The notes: generated by a model from the sequence alone, not told the origin. A DNA stretch of 64,000 nt from Candidatus Latescibacterota bacterium (GCA_022819745.1 JAJEGS010000055.1:1-64000); one strand, 5' to 3'; counted from the stretch's first letter, positions 33,519 through 42,917 are shown. Made by a program: numbers and translations.

Positions 33519-34424
33519 ATGAGCTACGAAATCAAAGACGTCTTGCCGGTCGTCCACATGCCGTACACCGACGACCAAGCCATTGACCACGCCGTATTGG
33601 AAAGCGAAGTCGATTATCTTTTTGAGACGGGGGCGCACGGGTTTTGCCTCGCCTTGGTATCCGACCTGTTGCGCCTGACGGCTGAAGAGCGGCTGGCGCT
33701 TCCGGCCCGGCTCGTGGAGTTCGCCCGCGGGCGCGGTCCGGTCATCATCGGCGTTGGGGCCGAGGGCACGGCCCAGGCCCGGCTCTACGCCCGCGCTGCT
33801 GAAGACGGCGGTGCCGCGGCCGTCATGGCCATTCCGCCGATTTCTCGCGCCTTGGGCGAGAGCGAGTTGCGCGCCTATTTTACCGCTCTGCTCGCCGAGG
33901 TTTCCATCCCGATCATGATCCAAGACGCCAGCTCGTATGTCGGCAACCCCATGAGCATTGAATTTCAAGCGTCGCTCTTTGGCGACTACGGCGACCGCGT
34001 CCTGTTCAAACCCGAGGCCACTCCCTTGGGGCCTTGCATCTCGGCCCTGCGCGACCACACCGAGGGCCGGGCCGGTATATTTGAAGGCAGCGGCGGCTTG
34101 CTGCTGATCGACTCCTTTCGCCGCGGCATTCGCGGAACCATTCCCGGCGTCGAGTTGCTCGACGGCACGGTGGCCCTGTGGCGCGCCCTCGCAGCCGGCG
34201 ACGAAGCGCGCGCGTATCAGATCTATTTCCCGATTTGTGCGCTGTGTACGTTGCAAATTCAAGGGGGTTTGGACGGGTTTATCGTGGTTGAGCGCTACCT
34301 AATGCACAAGCGCGGCCTCTTTCCCAATCAAGTCCACCGCGGCCCCCTGAGCTTTGCGCTCGATGCGGAAACGCGCGCCGAGATAGATCGTCTGTTCAAG
34401 TTGTTGCAGGAAGCGTTGCGGTAG
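33519..34424 (+). CDS. Dihydrodipicolinate synthase (DapA)-family aldolase/lyase
   Basis: 301-aa TIM-barrel class I aldolase. The Schiff-base lysine is K164 in RVLFKPEATP and the partner tyrosine is Y140 in DASSYVGNP. The usual GTTGE phosphate-like motif near residue 45 is replaced by LALVSDLLRLTAEER. True lysine-biosynthetic DapA is therefore unlikely, and a keto-acid lyase for sugar acids or hydroxy acids is more probable. A weak AGGA ribosome site precedes ATG 33519. Confidence 0.82.
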   Translation: MSYEIKDVLPVVHMPYTDDQAIDHAVLESEVDYLFETGAHGFCLALVSDLLRLTAEERLALPARLVEFARGRGPVIIGVGAEGTAQARLYARAAEDGGAAAVMAIPPISRALGESELRAYFTALLAEVSIPIMIQDASSYVGNPMSIEFQASLFGDYGDRVLFKPEATPLGPCISALRDHTEGRAGIFEGSGGLLLIDSFRRGIRGTIPGVELLDGTVALWRALAAGDEARAYQIYFPICALCTLQIQGGLDGFIVVERYLMHKRGLFPNQVHRGPLSFALDAETRAEIDRLFKLLQEALR

Positions 34425-34545
34425 GAGGCGCGAGCAACGATTTTGTACCTGAGGCGTTGAACGGTTGTCGCCATGAGCAGAGGAAAGGTGCCTCTCATTA
34501 TAGAGAGTGCATAGAATAGGCATAGAAGAGTGAGGAGGAATTATC

Positions 34546-34815
34546 GTGCCGTATATCAATTATACTCCCAGCGAAGTCGAGTCACGAGGCGAAGGCATTT
34601 ACGACCGACAGATACGCGACAAAGTTGAACTTAAGCATAAAGGCAGGTTCTTAGTTATCGACATCGAAACAGGTGAATACGAAATCGACGACGACGATCT
34701 GGTAGCTACGAAACGCCTGCTGGTCAAGCGTCCCAACGCCGTCATTTATGGCGTTCGGATCGGATTTCCAACCGCCTATAGAATTAGCAGAAATTGCTCG
34801 GTAAAGACGCGATGA
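34546..34815 (+). CDS. Small protein paired with an aspartic protease; function unknown
   Basis: 89-aa acidic protein translated from GTG 34546, supported by GAGGAGG about seven bases upstream. Sequence INYTPSEVESRGEGIYDR, then FLVIDIETGEYEIDDDD, then AVIYGVRIGFPTAYRI. This type of protein is often found directly before clan AA aspartic proteases and has been regarded as antitoxin-like. Its stop overlaps the protease start (ATGA). The coding sequence is less GC-rich than the flanking genes, suggesting later arrival. Confidence 0.6.
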   Translation: MPYINYTPSEVESRGEGIYDRQIRDKVELKHKGRFLVIDIETGEYEIDDDDLVATKRLLVKRPNAVIYGVRIGFPTAYRISRNCSVKTR

Positions 34816-35183
34816 TTAATGGAACAGTTACAGCCAATCGCGAAGCTGTCATCGCATTAGACGTTATTGGATCAAATCAAAAAAGAGAAAAAGTTGAGGC
34901 AGTAATAGATACAGGATTTAATGGCTACCTGACGCTACCGAGCGACTTGAGTAGAATCCTTGAACTCCCGTTAGCTGGCAATCGCCGCGCAACGCTCGGA
35001 GATGGGAATGTAGTGGTATTGGACGTGTGTATTGCAAAAACGTTATGGCATGGGCAAGAACGCGAAATACTCGTTCTGCAATCTGGTAGTGTACCTTTAG
35101 TTGGTATGTCTTTACTCTATGGAAATCGCCTGATAGTAGATGTTATAGAAGACGGCGATGTCGCCATTGAGCTTCTGCCATAA
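34812..35183 (+). CDS. Clan AA retropepsin-like aspartic protease
   Basis: 123-aa single-domain aspartic protease of bacterial type, which would have to dimerise to form the active site. The catalytic motif is VIDTGFNGYLTLP and the second hydrophobic motif is PLVGMSLLYGNRL. No signal peptide or membrane segment. Start ATG 34812 overlaps the previous stop, so the pair is translationally coupled. The biological substrate of this family is unknown. GC content again is lower than in the neighbours. Confidence 0.78.
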   Translation: MINGTVTANREAVIALDVIGSNQKREKVEAVIDTGFNGYLTLPSDLSRILELPLAGNRRATLGDGNVVVLDVCIAKTLWHGQEREILVLQSGSVPLVGMSLLYGNRLIVDVIEDGDVAIELLP

Positions 35184-35202
35184 ATCGAAAATCCAACAAC
35201 TC

Positions 35203-36369
35203 ATGATCGACTCCAAGCGCATGCAGGCAGTGCAAAGCCCGGTGATCCCGCACGTGGCCGCCCTCATCCGCGACAACCCGGGCACCATTTCCCTCGGCCA
35301 GGGCGTGGTGCACTATCCGCCGCCGCCGCAGGCCATGCAGGCGGTTGCCCGCTTCGGCGGCGCGATTGCCGAGCACCACTATCAAGTCGCCCGCGGCCTG
35401 CCCGAACTCAGGGAAGAGTTGTGCCAGAAACTCGCGTGCGAAAATCAGATCGAGGTAGGCGACAACCAACTCTTGATGGTTACGGCTGGCTCCAACATGG
35501 GCTTTTACCACGCCTTGCTCGCCGTTGCCGACCCAGGCGATGAGATCGTCGTGATGTCGCCCTTTTACTTTAACCACGAAATGGCCGTAGGCATGGCCAA
35601 TTGCCGGGCCGTACTCGTGGCTACGGACGAGGCCTATCAGCTCGATCTCGACGCGATTGAGGCCGCGATCACAGCGCGCACTCGCGCCATTGTTACGATC
35701 TCGCCCAACAACCCAACGGGCGCGGTCTATCGGCCCGCAGACTTGGCGGCAGTCAATCGGCTTTGCCGCGAGCGGGGTCTCTACCACTTTGCTGACGAGG
35801 CGTACGAGTACTTTACTTATGGCGCAGCGCAGCATTTTTCGCCCGGCTCACTGCCCGCAAGCGCCGAGCACACCATCTCGCTATTTTCCTTTTCCAAGGC
35901 ATACGGTCTCGCCAGTTGGCGGGTCGGCTATCTCGTGGCTCCGCGACACCTGCTGGGTGCACTGGAAAAAATCCAAGACACTGTGCTCATCTGCCCGCCG
36001 GTTATTTCGCAACGCGCCGCGCTTGGTGCCCTCGCGGCCGGAGCGGCCTACTGCAAGAACCATCTAGCGGATATGGATGCGGTGCGTCGGCTTTGCCTAG
36101 CGCGGCTCGGTGCGCTCGGCGAGCGGGTGCAGGTGCCGGCTGCTGAAGGAGCCTTTTATTTATTAGCGCGTCTGCAAACTGACCTCGACGCCATGGACGT
36201 GGTCGCTCGCTTGGTGCGGGAACACAAGGTCGCCGTCATTCCCGGCAATGCCTTTGGATTGAGCGCGGACTGCTATTTGCGCGTTGCTTACGGTGCCTTG
36301 CGCCAAGAGGATGTGGCCGAGGGCATGGATCGGCTCGTCGGGGGACTGGAGCAGATTCTCTCCGCTTGA
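35203..36369 (+). CDS. Class I/II PLP-dependent aminotransferase
   Basis: 388-aa fold-type I aminotransferase. The PLP lysine is in FSFSKAYGLASWRVGYL, the cofactor Asp/Tyr segment is FADEAYEYFTYG, and SPNNPTGAVY lies between. Arg near the C-terminus in CYLRVAYGAL should bind the substrate carboxylate. It resembles aspartate/kynurenine-type transaminases; the substrate is open. ATG 35203 begins the conserved region; a longer frame reaches back over the protease stop. Confidence 0.9.
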   Translation: MIDSKRMQAVQSPVIPHVAALIRDNPGTISLGQGVVHYPPPPQAMQAVARFGGAIAEHHYQVARGLPELREELCQKLACENQIEVGDNQLLMVTAGSNMGFYHALLAVADPGDEIVVMSPFYFNHEMAVGMANCRAVLVATDEAYQLDLDAIEAAITARTRAIVTISPNNPTGAVYRPADLAAVNRLCRERGLYHFADEAYEYFTYGAAQHFSPGSLPASAEHTISLFSFSKAYGLASWRVGYLVAPRHLLGALEKIQDTVLICPPVISQRAALGALAAGAAYCKNHLADMDAVRRLCLARLGALGERVQVPAAEGAFYLLARLQTDLDAMDVVARLVREHKVAVIPGNAFGLSADCYLRVAYGALRQEDVAEGMDRLVGGLEQILSA

Positions 36370-36390
36370 CACGGTAGGTTATTTAAGCGT

Positions 36391-39228
36391 ATGTTTCGGC
36401 TAACAGAGAGCGACCTGAATCGGCGTGAAGAATACCTCAGAGGAAGTTTTCCACTCCTCTACGACGTGGAACTTCGACAAACATTGTATTCGGTATTCTG
36501 GCGGGTTGGTCGCTCTTCTTTTTTGCTTCTGCTCGCCCTCCTGCTTCTGCCAGCGATTCTGTTCGCCCAATCCCTCGCCGTTGACCCGAATACGCTCGAT
36601 TTAGGTGTAGTCGGCGTTGGCGCGGAGGCGCGAGCGTCCGTTTCCGTCGAAAATCTGCAAGACGACGCGCTTGAAGTGATCGTCGGCATTAGCGGTGCCG
36701 GTTTTGGCGCTGCACCGGATACGCTGCGCTTGGACGGCAAGAGCAGCGGCAGCGTCGAAGTGCGCTTCAGTACCACGGCGGCCGGAGAGTATGCAGGCGA
36801 ACTGACGTTGCAGGTAGCTGCCTTGTTCAAAGACGAGCGCTTGGCCGTGCCGCTGCAAGCGGTAGCCGTCGTTCCGACCCTAGCACTTTTGCCGACCGAA
36901 GGACTGGATTTTGGCGCAGTGCCCGTCGGGCAAGTGGCGACGGCGACCGTTATTGTCAAAAATACCGGTGCCGTGCCCGTGGTGGCCGGGCGGATGGGCG
37001 TTGCCGACCTACAGGATGGCCCCTTTAGCGTTACGGGCGACGTTGGCCCTTGGCCCGCTCCCGGCGATGAGACGCGGATCGACATTGCGTTCACCCCGAC
37101 GCGCGCGGGGTCGGTCGCGACGGAGTTTGTCGCTGCGTCCGATTTTGGGATCTGGTCCATTCCCCTACGGGGCAGTGGTACAGTAGCGCAAGCAGCCTTT
37201 TCGCCCCTTCCGCAAGTGGGTCTCGACTTTGGCACCGTCGAAGTGGGCCAGCGCCTAACGCGCCGCGTGACCGTCCTCAATCAGGGCCAAGCCGAACTGT
37301 ACGTTGAAAATGTCGCCATTGAGGGCGCAGCATTTACTCTCGGAGTCGGGGACTCGTCAGCGACCATTGCTCCCGAGGGGCGGCTCGACCTGAGTGCGGC
37401 GTTTGTGCCGCAGGGCGAAGGGGATCGAAGCGGCGTCCTGCGTCTGTCCACTAGCGATCCACAAGCTGCCGAAGTGGCCATTCCCCTCGCCGGGCGTGGT
37501 CAGATCAGCCCGCCGCGCATCGAGATTATCAATGGCGACATTGATTTCGGCAGCGTGCCCATCGGCAAGACTGTGCGCGACCATTTGCTGTTGTGGAACA
37601 GGGGCGGTCAGCCGGGCGTGGTGGAGGTCTCGGTGACTGAGGACGAGGGCGTTGAATTTGGTCTTGAACAGCACTCGGTCCTCGTCCAGCCTAAAGCAAG
37701 CGCCCCAGTGGCGCTGAGTTTCTCGCCCAAGGAATCCGGTCCTCGTCAAGCCTTCCTTTACGTCGAGGCCGAAGCCAAGCGCCAGACCGTGCGCTTGCAG
37801 GGCACAGGCCAGTTTTTCGCCCTCAGCCCGACAACGGTGGACTTCGGTCGAGTCGCCGTCGGCGAAAGCAGCGGCCGAGTAGTAGAAATAGCCAATGTGG
37901 GCAACGCCGACTTTGAGATTCACCAGCTTCGCTCGACGAGTAGCGAATTTACCGTCCACACTTCAATCGATGCCGACAGCAAGTTCCTGCTGCCGGCCCA
38001 CAGCCAGCGCACCTTGCCTCTGCACGTGGCCTTCAGTCCGTCGGCGCGTGGAGCGATTTCGGGGACCTTGCGCTTGGACGGCTTGGGCGCGAATGATATC
38101 ATGGCGCTCGACATCTTGCTCAAGGGCAACGGCGTGGCCGCGGAAATCGAGTTGAATCCGGCGGGTGTCGTCGATTTTGGCTACGTGGTTTTGGGGGAAC
38201 AGGCGGAAAGGACCTTCGTAGCCACCAATGTCGGCGATACCGTGCTGCAAGTTGAGGCGCACCCCCAAAGCAAGGAGGCCCACGTTGCGCCGGCGCAATT
38301 CGCGCTGGCCCCGGGCGAGTCCGCCCGCCTCACGCTCTTTTTTACGCCCGATGCCTTGGGCGACCGCCGAGGGCGCGTTTTGTTAGTCAGCAACGACGTC
38401 AAAGACCGCGCCCGTCCGCTAGAATACAAGGGACAAGGGGTGCTTGCAGACATTGACTTGGCGCAGATTGTCGAGGTTTTGGTCTCGCACGGCGAGCAGC
38501 CCCAGCCTTTGGCCGTCGGCTGGGACAATACTCCAGTGGTACAAAAAGACGGCACCAAAGTGGATGTGGCCTTTGCGATTCCCGACTCGCTGCGGCAGGC
38601 GCTAATCGGTCGCGAGATGGTAGTTGAGTGGACCCGGCTCGACGAAAATTACGCCCCCAAAGGCAAAAGCAGTGCCCAAAAGCAGAAAGTTGCCATCTAC
38701 GAGTCGAGCGGCGGGCGCGTCCTAGCCGAGGATCTCAACTTGCAGTTGTCGGAAGAAGACAATCGCCGCGTGCGGCTCAAAATCACTACCCATAGCTACC
38801 CGGGTGCTCCGCCGCAGAGCGTGTCGCAGCTTTTGGAAGCCGGGGGTTGGAGATGGGAATTTGAGGCCAAGCCACTGGTTTCCTTTTTGACAATCCGCCC
38901 CGGACGCGATTATACCGACGCCGACGGCAACGCAGTCCCGGGCCAAACCGAGCGCCTGATTGGCTTGCCTGGGTTGGCCTTTGCTGGCTGGCACAACGTG
39001 GATAGCCCGTCGATTTCCGGCATTCATTTCACCGCCATCGGCAACGTCCTCGAAGCCCTTTCGACCGGCAACTCGCTGGCCATTTCTCTGGGCGTAGCCG
39101 TTTCCTTTTACAAGGATCAGTTCCTCTTCGGCTTTGGCTGGGACATTTACGACAGCCGCCCCCAAGCCAAGAAGAAAGGTTCGCAGGACTACATTATGAC
39201 CTTTAAGTATTCGGGGTTGTTCAAGTGA
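36391..39228 (+). CDS. ASH-domain (choice-of-anchor D) repeat surface protein
   Basis: 945-aa secreted protein. A strongly hydrophobic stretch (residues about 43-59, ending in FAQS) acts as signal peptide after an unusually long N-terminus. A TTG at 36484 would give a normal-length signal sequence and may be the real start. At least six ASH-type immunoglobulin-like repeats begin near residues 70, 172, 278, 384, 484 and 593, each with DFG-V-VG followed by an asparagine-containing strand. The last 250 residues differ and end with alternating hydrophobic residues and a terminal FK, possibly a membrane-interacting part. No enzymatic motif. Function as an adhesive or structural surface protein is inferred. 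Confidence 0.72.
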   Translation: MFRLTESDLNRREEYLRGSFPLLYDVELRQTLYSVFWRVGRSSFLLLLALLLLPAILFAQSLAVDPNTLDLGVVGVGAEARASVSVENLQDDALEVIVGISGAGFGAAPDTLRLDGKSSGSVEVRFSTTAAGEYAGELTLQVAALFKDERLAVPLQAVAVVPTLALLPTEGLDFGAVPVGQVATATVIVKNTGAVPVVAGRMGVADLQDGPFSVTGDVGPWPAPGDETRIDIAFTPTRAGSVATEFVAASDFGIWSIPLRGSGTVAQAAFSPLPQVGLDFGTVEVGQRLTRRVTVLNQGQAELYVENVAIEGAAFTLGVGDSSATIAPEGRLDLSAAFVPQGEGDRSGVLRLSTSDPQAAEVAIPLAGRGQISPPRIEIINGDIDFGSVPIGKTVRDHLLLWNRGGQPGVVEVSVTEDEGVEFGLEQHSVLVQPKASAPVALSFSPKESGPRQAFLYVEAEAKRQTVRLQGTGQFFALSPTTVDFGRVAVGESSGRVVEIANVGNADFEIHQLRSTSSEFTVHTSIDADSKFLLPAHSQRTLPLHVAFSPSARGAISGTLRLDGLGANDIMALDILLKGNGVAAEIELNPAGVVDFGYVVLGEQAERTFVATNVGDTVLQVEAHPQSKEAHVAPAQFALAPGESARLTLFFTPDALGDRRGRVLLVSNDVKDRARPLEYKGQGVLADIDLAQIVEVLVSHGEQPQPLAVGWDNTPVVQKDGTKVDVAFAIPDSLRQALIGREMVVEWTRLDENYAPKGKSSAQKQKVAIYESSGGRVLAEDLNLQLSEEDNRRVRLKITTHSYPGAPPQSVSQLLEAGGWRWEFEAKPLVSFLTIRPGRDYTDADGNAVPGQTERLIGLPGLAFAGWHNVDSPSISGIHFTAIGNVLEALSTGNSLAISLGVAVSFYKDQFLFGFGWDIYDSRPQAKKKGSQDYIMTFKYSGLFK

Positions 39229-40156
39229 GTAGGCGGCATACCATGGCCGCCGCGCACAAGTCCTGCGCCCCCATCCCCGTCAGATAAACCGCGCTTGGCG
39301 CTGACGTGCCAAGTCGCCCGCAGGCGGCATCGCCGATATCCAGCACCTTGCCCTCGGCATTGCGCGCCAAGGCGATCTGCTCAGCCGCGAAGCGAAACTC
39401 CCCGGATTTCTGGGCTTGGGCGAGCACATCGACGACCACCGTGCGCTCGTAGAGCACTTCCGGCGCGAGCTGGCGCGTGCGACTGTCTCCGGCGATGACC
39501 GCGAGATAGGGAACCTCGGCCAGTGCCGCCGAGGTCAAAATAGGCTGCGGCGTCGGCACCGCCGTCAGCACGGCGTCGGCACCGGCTATACACGCCTCTA
39601 GCGACGTTGCCAACCTCAGGGGCGCTCGCAGGTCCGGCTCGACTGCTTTGGCAAACGCTGTCCGGTTTGCCTCCCGGCGACTCGTGCAGACAATGTCCGC
39701 CAAATCAAAGAGCACGTCGCAGGATAGGGCCAAGGTCCGCGCAATCCGGCCAGTTCCCAGAATGGCGACTCGCTTGATGGCCGCGCCCGCTAGATATTGC
39801 AGACCCAGCGCGCCCGCCGCGCCGGTGCGCCAGTCGGTGATGTGCCCGGCCTCCAGCCGCCACGATCGGCCCTGTTGCAGATCTTCAAATGCGATATACG
39901 CCTCCCGCTTGGCCAGTCGTCCGGTCGCCACGTCTGAAAATTCTTCGATGATCTTTCGCGCGCGAAACTTCTCCGGCCATTCGGCTGGCATGTCCAAGCG
40001 AAAGTAGTCGAGTGCTCCGCGTTTTTGTATAGATTCAGTGCGCGGTGGATTGTCGATGACCCCCGTGCCGTAGCGCTCAAACGCTTGGTGACAGGCGGCG
40101 AGAAAATCAGCCGTGGAGAAGCGATGGGCAAAGGTTTCTTCGCGCAGGAGATCCAT
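39221..40156 (-). CDS. Ornithine cyclodeaminase / mu-crystallin family protein
   Basis: 311-aa NAD(P)-dependent protein of the OCD family. The Rossmann motif VAILGTGRIARTLALS lies after an N-terminal half with ALDYFRLDMP and EAYIAFED. Such enzymes act as ornithine cyclodeaminase, alanine dehydrogenase or ketimine reductase. The exact reaction is not clear. AAGGATG precedes the ATG. Its last 8 bp overlap the convergent ASH-protein gene. Confidence 0.82.
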   Translation of the reverse strand: MDLLREETFAHRFSTADFLAACHQAFERYGTGVIDNPPRTESIQKRGALDYFRLDMPAEWPEKFRARKIIEEFSDVATGRLAKREAYIAFEDLQQGRSWRLEAGHITDWRTGAAGALGLQYLAGAAIKRVAILGTGRIARTLALSCDVLFDLADIVCTSRREANRTAFAKAVEPDLRAPLRLATSLEACIAGADAVLTAVPTPQPILTSAALAEVPYLAVIAGDSRTRQLAPEVLYERTVVVDVLAQAQKSGEFRFAAEQIALARNAEGKVLDIGDAACGRLGTSAPSAVYLTGMGAQDLCAAAMVCRLLT

Positions 40157-40174
40157 GTTTCATCCTTTGTTTAC

Positions 40175-40203
40175 TTGACGTAACCTGCCGTTTTTTATTC
40201 ATT
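40175..40203 (+). promoter_or_regulatory. Weak promoter candidate for the LytR_C-rsfS-mtnA operon
   Basis: TTGACG (40175-40180), 17-bp spacer, TTCATT (40198-40203). The -35 is good and the -10 poor. It lies in the only gap upstream of a six-gene or longer plus-strand series, so a promoter is expected here. Confidence 0.3.
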
Positions 40204-40218
40204 AAGGACGTTGGAGCG

Positions 40219-40686
40219 ATGGAACGAGAAAACCCCAACGTGCAGGAGCTAATTTTGTGGGGGCTGGCCTTTGTGGCCATAGCCCTTCTTCTCAAAGTGG
40301 CCTTTTGGCCGCACTCTGTTGCTGCCCCCGAGCCAACGCCCCAACAGGAAGTTGCCAAGTCGGAAACTATTCCCCAAATCAGCCCCATTCGGGTCGAAAT
40401 TCTCAACGGCGGAGGCGAGTCGCAAGTCGCCGCCCGCCTGCGCAAAAAGGCACGCGCCCTCGGGTTAGATGTAATTCACGAAGGCAATGCGCCCAGCTTT
40501 AATTATCTCCACACCCTCGTCGTCGATTTGGACGGCGATATCGAGCAAGCTCGACAAGTGGCGGACATCTTGGGAATACCTCATTTTATTCAGCAGAAGA
40601 AGGAAAACCAGTTCAATCTGGCGAGCGTCTCGATTGTCATCGGGCGCGACTATCGCCGCATCGGCCTACTCGATCCGGCCAAGTAA
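40219..40686 (+). CDS. Membrane-anchored LytR C-terminal domain protein
   Basis: 155-aa protein with one N-terminal membrane helix (about 11-28) and a LytR_C domain: IRVEILNGGGESQVAARLRKK, then LVVDLDGDIEQARQVADILG. The catalytic LCP phosphotransferase domain of LytR is missing. Stand-alone LytR_C proteins are common next to rsfS in several phyla, as here. The domain probably sits in the periplasm; its ligand is unknown. Confidence 0.82.
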   Translation: MERENPNVQELILWGLAFVAIALLLKVAFWPHSVAAPEPTPQQEVAKSETIPQISPIRVEILNGGGESQVAARLRKKARALGLDVIHEGNAPSFNYLHTLVVDLDGDIEQARQVADILGIPHFIQQKKENQFNLASVSIVIGRDYRRIGLLDPAK

Positions 40687-40702
40687 CCACGAGAAAACGT
40701 CC

Positions 40703-41104
40703 ATGAGCCTGTGTCAAGAGTCGCGCATCACCCGCATCGTAGAAATTTTACAAGATAAGAAGGCCTTCGCAATAACCTTGCTAGATCTGCGCGACATTTC
40801 CGACACCTGTGACTACTTCTTGCTCTGTACGGGCACCTCTGAACAGCACATTCGCAGTCTCGTCGATGCGGTGCGGGACCAGCTCGTCGAGATGGGAGAA
40901 AAGCCTTGGCACATTGAGGGCGCGGATACGCGGCGCTGGGTGCTAATGGATTACGTCGATTTTGTCGTCCACATCTTTCGCGAGGAGGCGCGCGACTTCT
41001 ACGCTTTAGAGAGGCTGTGGGGCGATGCTGAACGCACGGATTTCGCCGATGGGGACGCGCCTGAGGAAGCCCCAGAAAAGCCCTTTGAATTTTCGACTTT
41101 CTAA
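40703..41104 (+). CDS. rsfS: Ribosomal silencing factor RsfS
   Basis: 133-aa RsfS/Iojap protein that binds uL14 and blocks subunit joining under starvation. Seen: KKAFAITLLDLRDISDTCDY, CTGTSEQHIRSLVDAV, WVLMDYVDFVVHIF and DFYALERLWGD, which together define the family. ATG 40703 is chosen because the conserved domain starts there; the frame extends upstream without homology. A short acidic tail is added. Stop and mtnA start overlap by one base (TAATG). Confidence 0.95.
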   Translation: MSLCQESRITRIVEILQDKKAFAITLLDLRDISDTCDYFLLCTGTSEQHIRSLVDAVRDQLVEMGEKPWHIEGADTRRWVLMDYVDFVVHIFREEARDFYALERLWGDAERTDFADGDAPEEAPEKPFEFSTF

Positions 41105-42144
41105 TGCCGATGCAAACGCTCAAATGGCAGGACGACGCGCTGAGCCTGCTCGACCAGACTCGCTTGCCCGAGGAACTGGTGTACACAACTTACCGCGATG
41201 TCGAGGCCATCGCCCGCGCTATTGAAGGGCTGGTGGTGCGCGGTGCCCCGGCCATTGGCTTGGCGGCTGCGTATGGCGTGGTGGTGGGTGCGCGTGCCGC
41301 GGTCGATTGCGCCTCCGAGTCTTTTGGTCGCTGCGTAGAAGCGGCCATCTCCCGCCTCGCCCGCACCCGGCCCACCGCGGTCAATTTGTTCTGGGCCTTG
41401 GATCAAATGCAGGAGGTGTTGGCGGCGAATCGGGATCGCGACAACCACTCCATCTGCGACGCCCTGCTAGCGGCTGCTCACCGCCTTTTTGAGGAAGACC
41501 GCCAAATCTGTCGCCAGATCGGCGCACACGGCGCGGCACTCCTACGCGATGGCAGCCAAGTTATCACGCACTGCAACGCCGGCGGCTTGGCTACGGCAGA
41601 CTACGGCACGGCCTTGGGGGTAGTCTATGCAGCCCAAGAGGCAGGTAAGAAAGTTGCCGTGTTTGCCGACGAAACTCGCCCCTTGCTCCAAGGTTCGCGG
41701 CTGACGGCGTGGGAGCTGATGCAGAGCGGCATCGACGTCAAGGTCATCTGCGACAATGCGGCCGCGGTCGTGCTGCGCAATGAGGCGATTGACTGCTGTA
41801 TCGTGGGTGCTGACCGCATCGCTCGCAACGGCGATGTGGCCAACAAAATTGGCACCTATGGACTAGCTATCCTCGCCCGCGAACACGACGTGCCTTTCTA
41901 CGTGGCCGCGCCGGTCTCGACCCTCGACATGAAATTGACCTCGGGTGCGGAAATACCCATTGAAAAACGCGATGGAGCCGAGGTTCGCCAAGGCATGGGC
42001 AAGCCCACGGCCCCGGACGCGGTGCCGGTTTACAATCCGGCCTTTGACGTCACGCCCTGCGACTTGGTGTCGGCGATCATTTCGGAAAAGGGCGTCGCCC
42101 GCGCTCCGTACGAACCCGCCCTGCGCGCTTGGATCGAGCCATGA
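41104..42144 (+). CDS. mtnA: Methylthioribose-1-phosphate isomerase
   Basis: 346-aa MtnA, an eIF2B-like isomerase of the methionine salvage pathway converting methylthioribose-1-phosphate to methylthioribulose-1-phosphate. Seen: VVRGAPAIGLAAAYG, catalytic Cys in THCNAGGLAT, and Asp in VGADRIARNGDVANKIGTYG. Length is normal. No other methionine-salvage gene is adjacent. The next gene overlaps by ATGA. Confidence 0.95.
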   Translation: MPMQTLKWQDDALSLLDQTRLPEELVYTTYRDVEAIARAIEGLVVRGAPAIGLAAAYGVVVGARAAVDCASESFGRCVEAAISRLARTRPTAVNLFWALDQMQEVLAANRDRDNHSICDALLAAAHRLFEEDRQICRQIGAHGAALLRDGSQVITHCNAGGLATADYGTALGVVYAAQEAGKKVAVFADETRPLLQGSRLTAWELMQSGIDVKVICDNAAAVVLRNEAIDCCIVGADRIARNGDVANKIGTYGLAILAREHDVPFYVAAPVSTLDMKLTSGAEIPIEKRDGAEVRQGMGKPTAPDAVPVYNPAFDVTPCDLVSAIISEKGVARAPYEPALRAWIEP

Positions 42145-42917
42145 GAACGTACTCTTTCCTCTTCTTGCTGGTCTTGCTCGGCACGGCCCACTGCGCGAGC
42201 GCACCGCGCTGGCGCAGCGATTCGGGCGATGCCGCGCCCGCCAGCCGCGAAGAATTTGATCCGCGCACCCTCGACGAAGATTTGCTAATTGAGCCAGTTC
42301 AACGCGAGAACCGCGATCAGGCCCAAACCCCAGCGGAGCCGACGGCTCCCGTGCAAGAGCACGACCCGGCAGCAAGCGCTTCGGTCTATCGCCTCCAGCT
42401 AGCGGCCCTGAGTAATGAAGCCATGGCCCGCCAGCTCCGCGCCGAACTAGAACGCGCTCTCGGCGTGAAGGTTTATCTAGTGGCCCGCAACGCTCACTCG
42501 GTGCTGCAAGCTGGCCAATACGCTACCCACGCCGCAGCCGCGGCCCTCAAGGAACAGGTCGTCGCACTTGGCCCGGACTATGCCGATGCCTATGTCGTCG
42601 AGCTCCCGGCGAGCGCGATGCCCGATTCCGCTCCAGAGGAGGCTGCGCCCGAGTTGGTAAGTATCACTGGCTGGCGGGTGCTGATTGACCAGTTCCTATC
42701 GCACGATCACGACAAGGCCATCCACCTCGCGGAAGAGGCAAAAAAGCGCCTGAAGCGCGAAGACATCAATGTGACCCTTAAGGGACCTTATTACAAGATC
42801 GAAGTCGGCAACTATCGCACTGAGGCGCAAGCCCAAGCCGCGGCCGAACGAATCGGGAGGTATTACCCCAACGCTCTCAAGGTCCGCTCCCAGATCCTCG
42901 TCTCGCAGGAGGAGTAA
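42141..42917 (+). CDS. Secreted protein with two SPOR-like domains
   Basis: 258-aa protein with an N-terminal signal sequence (RTYSFLFLLVLLGTAHCAS). The Cys would suit a lipoprotein, but the residues before it (AHC) are a poor lipobox. After a Pro/Glu-rich linker there is a SPOR-like domain (about 84-155, VYRLQLAALSNEAMARQL). A second, more divergent one (about 175-250) contains GPYYKIEVGNYRTEAQAQA. SPOR domains bind denuded glycan strands at division sites. Position next to MltD and the elongation genes supports a peptidoglycan role. Confidence 0.75.
   Translation: MRTYSFLFLLVLLGTAHCASAPRWRSDSGDAAPASREEFDPRTLDEDLLIEPVQRENRDQAQTPAEPTAPVQEHDPAASASVYRLQLAALSNEAMARQLRAELERALGVKVYLVARNAHSVLQAGQYATHAAAAALKEQVVALGPDYADAYVVELPASAMPDSAPEEAAPELVSITGWRVLIDQFLSHDHDKAIHLAEEAKKRLKREDINVTLKGPYYKIEVGNYRTEAQAQAAAERIGRYYPNALKVRSQILVSQEE

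Noticed and set aside
33519..34424. Annotation as lysine-biosynthesis dapA
   Set aside because: The substrate-binding TTGE-type motif is missing and no lysine genes are nearby, so only the family name is justified.
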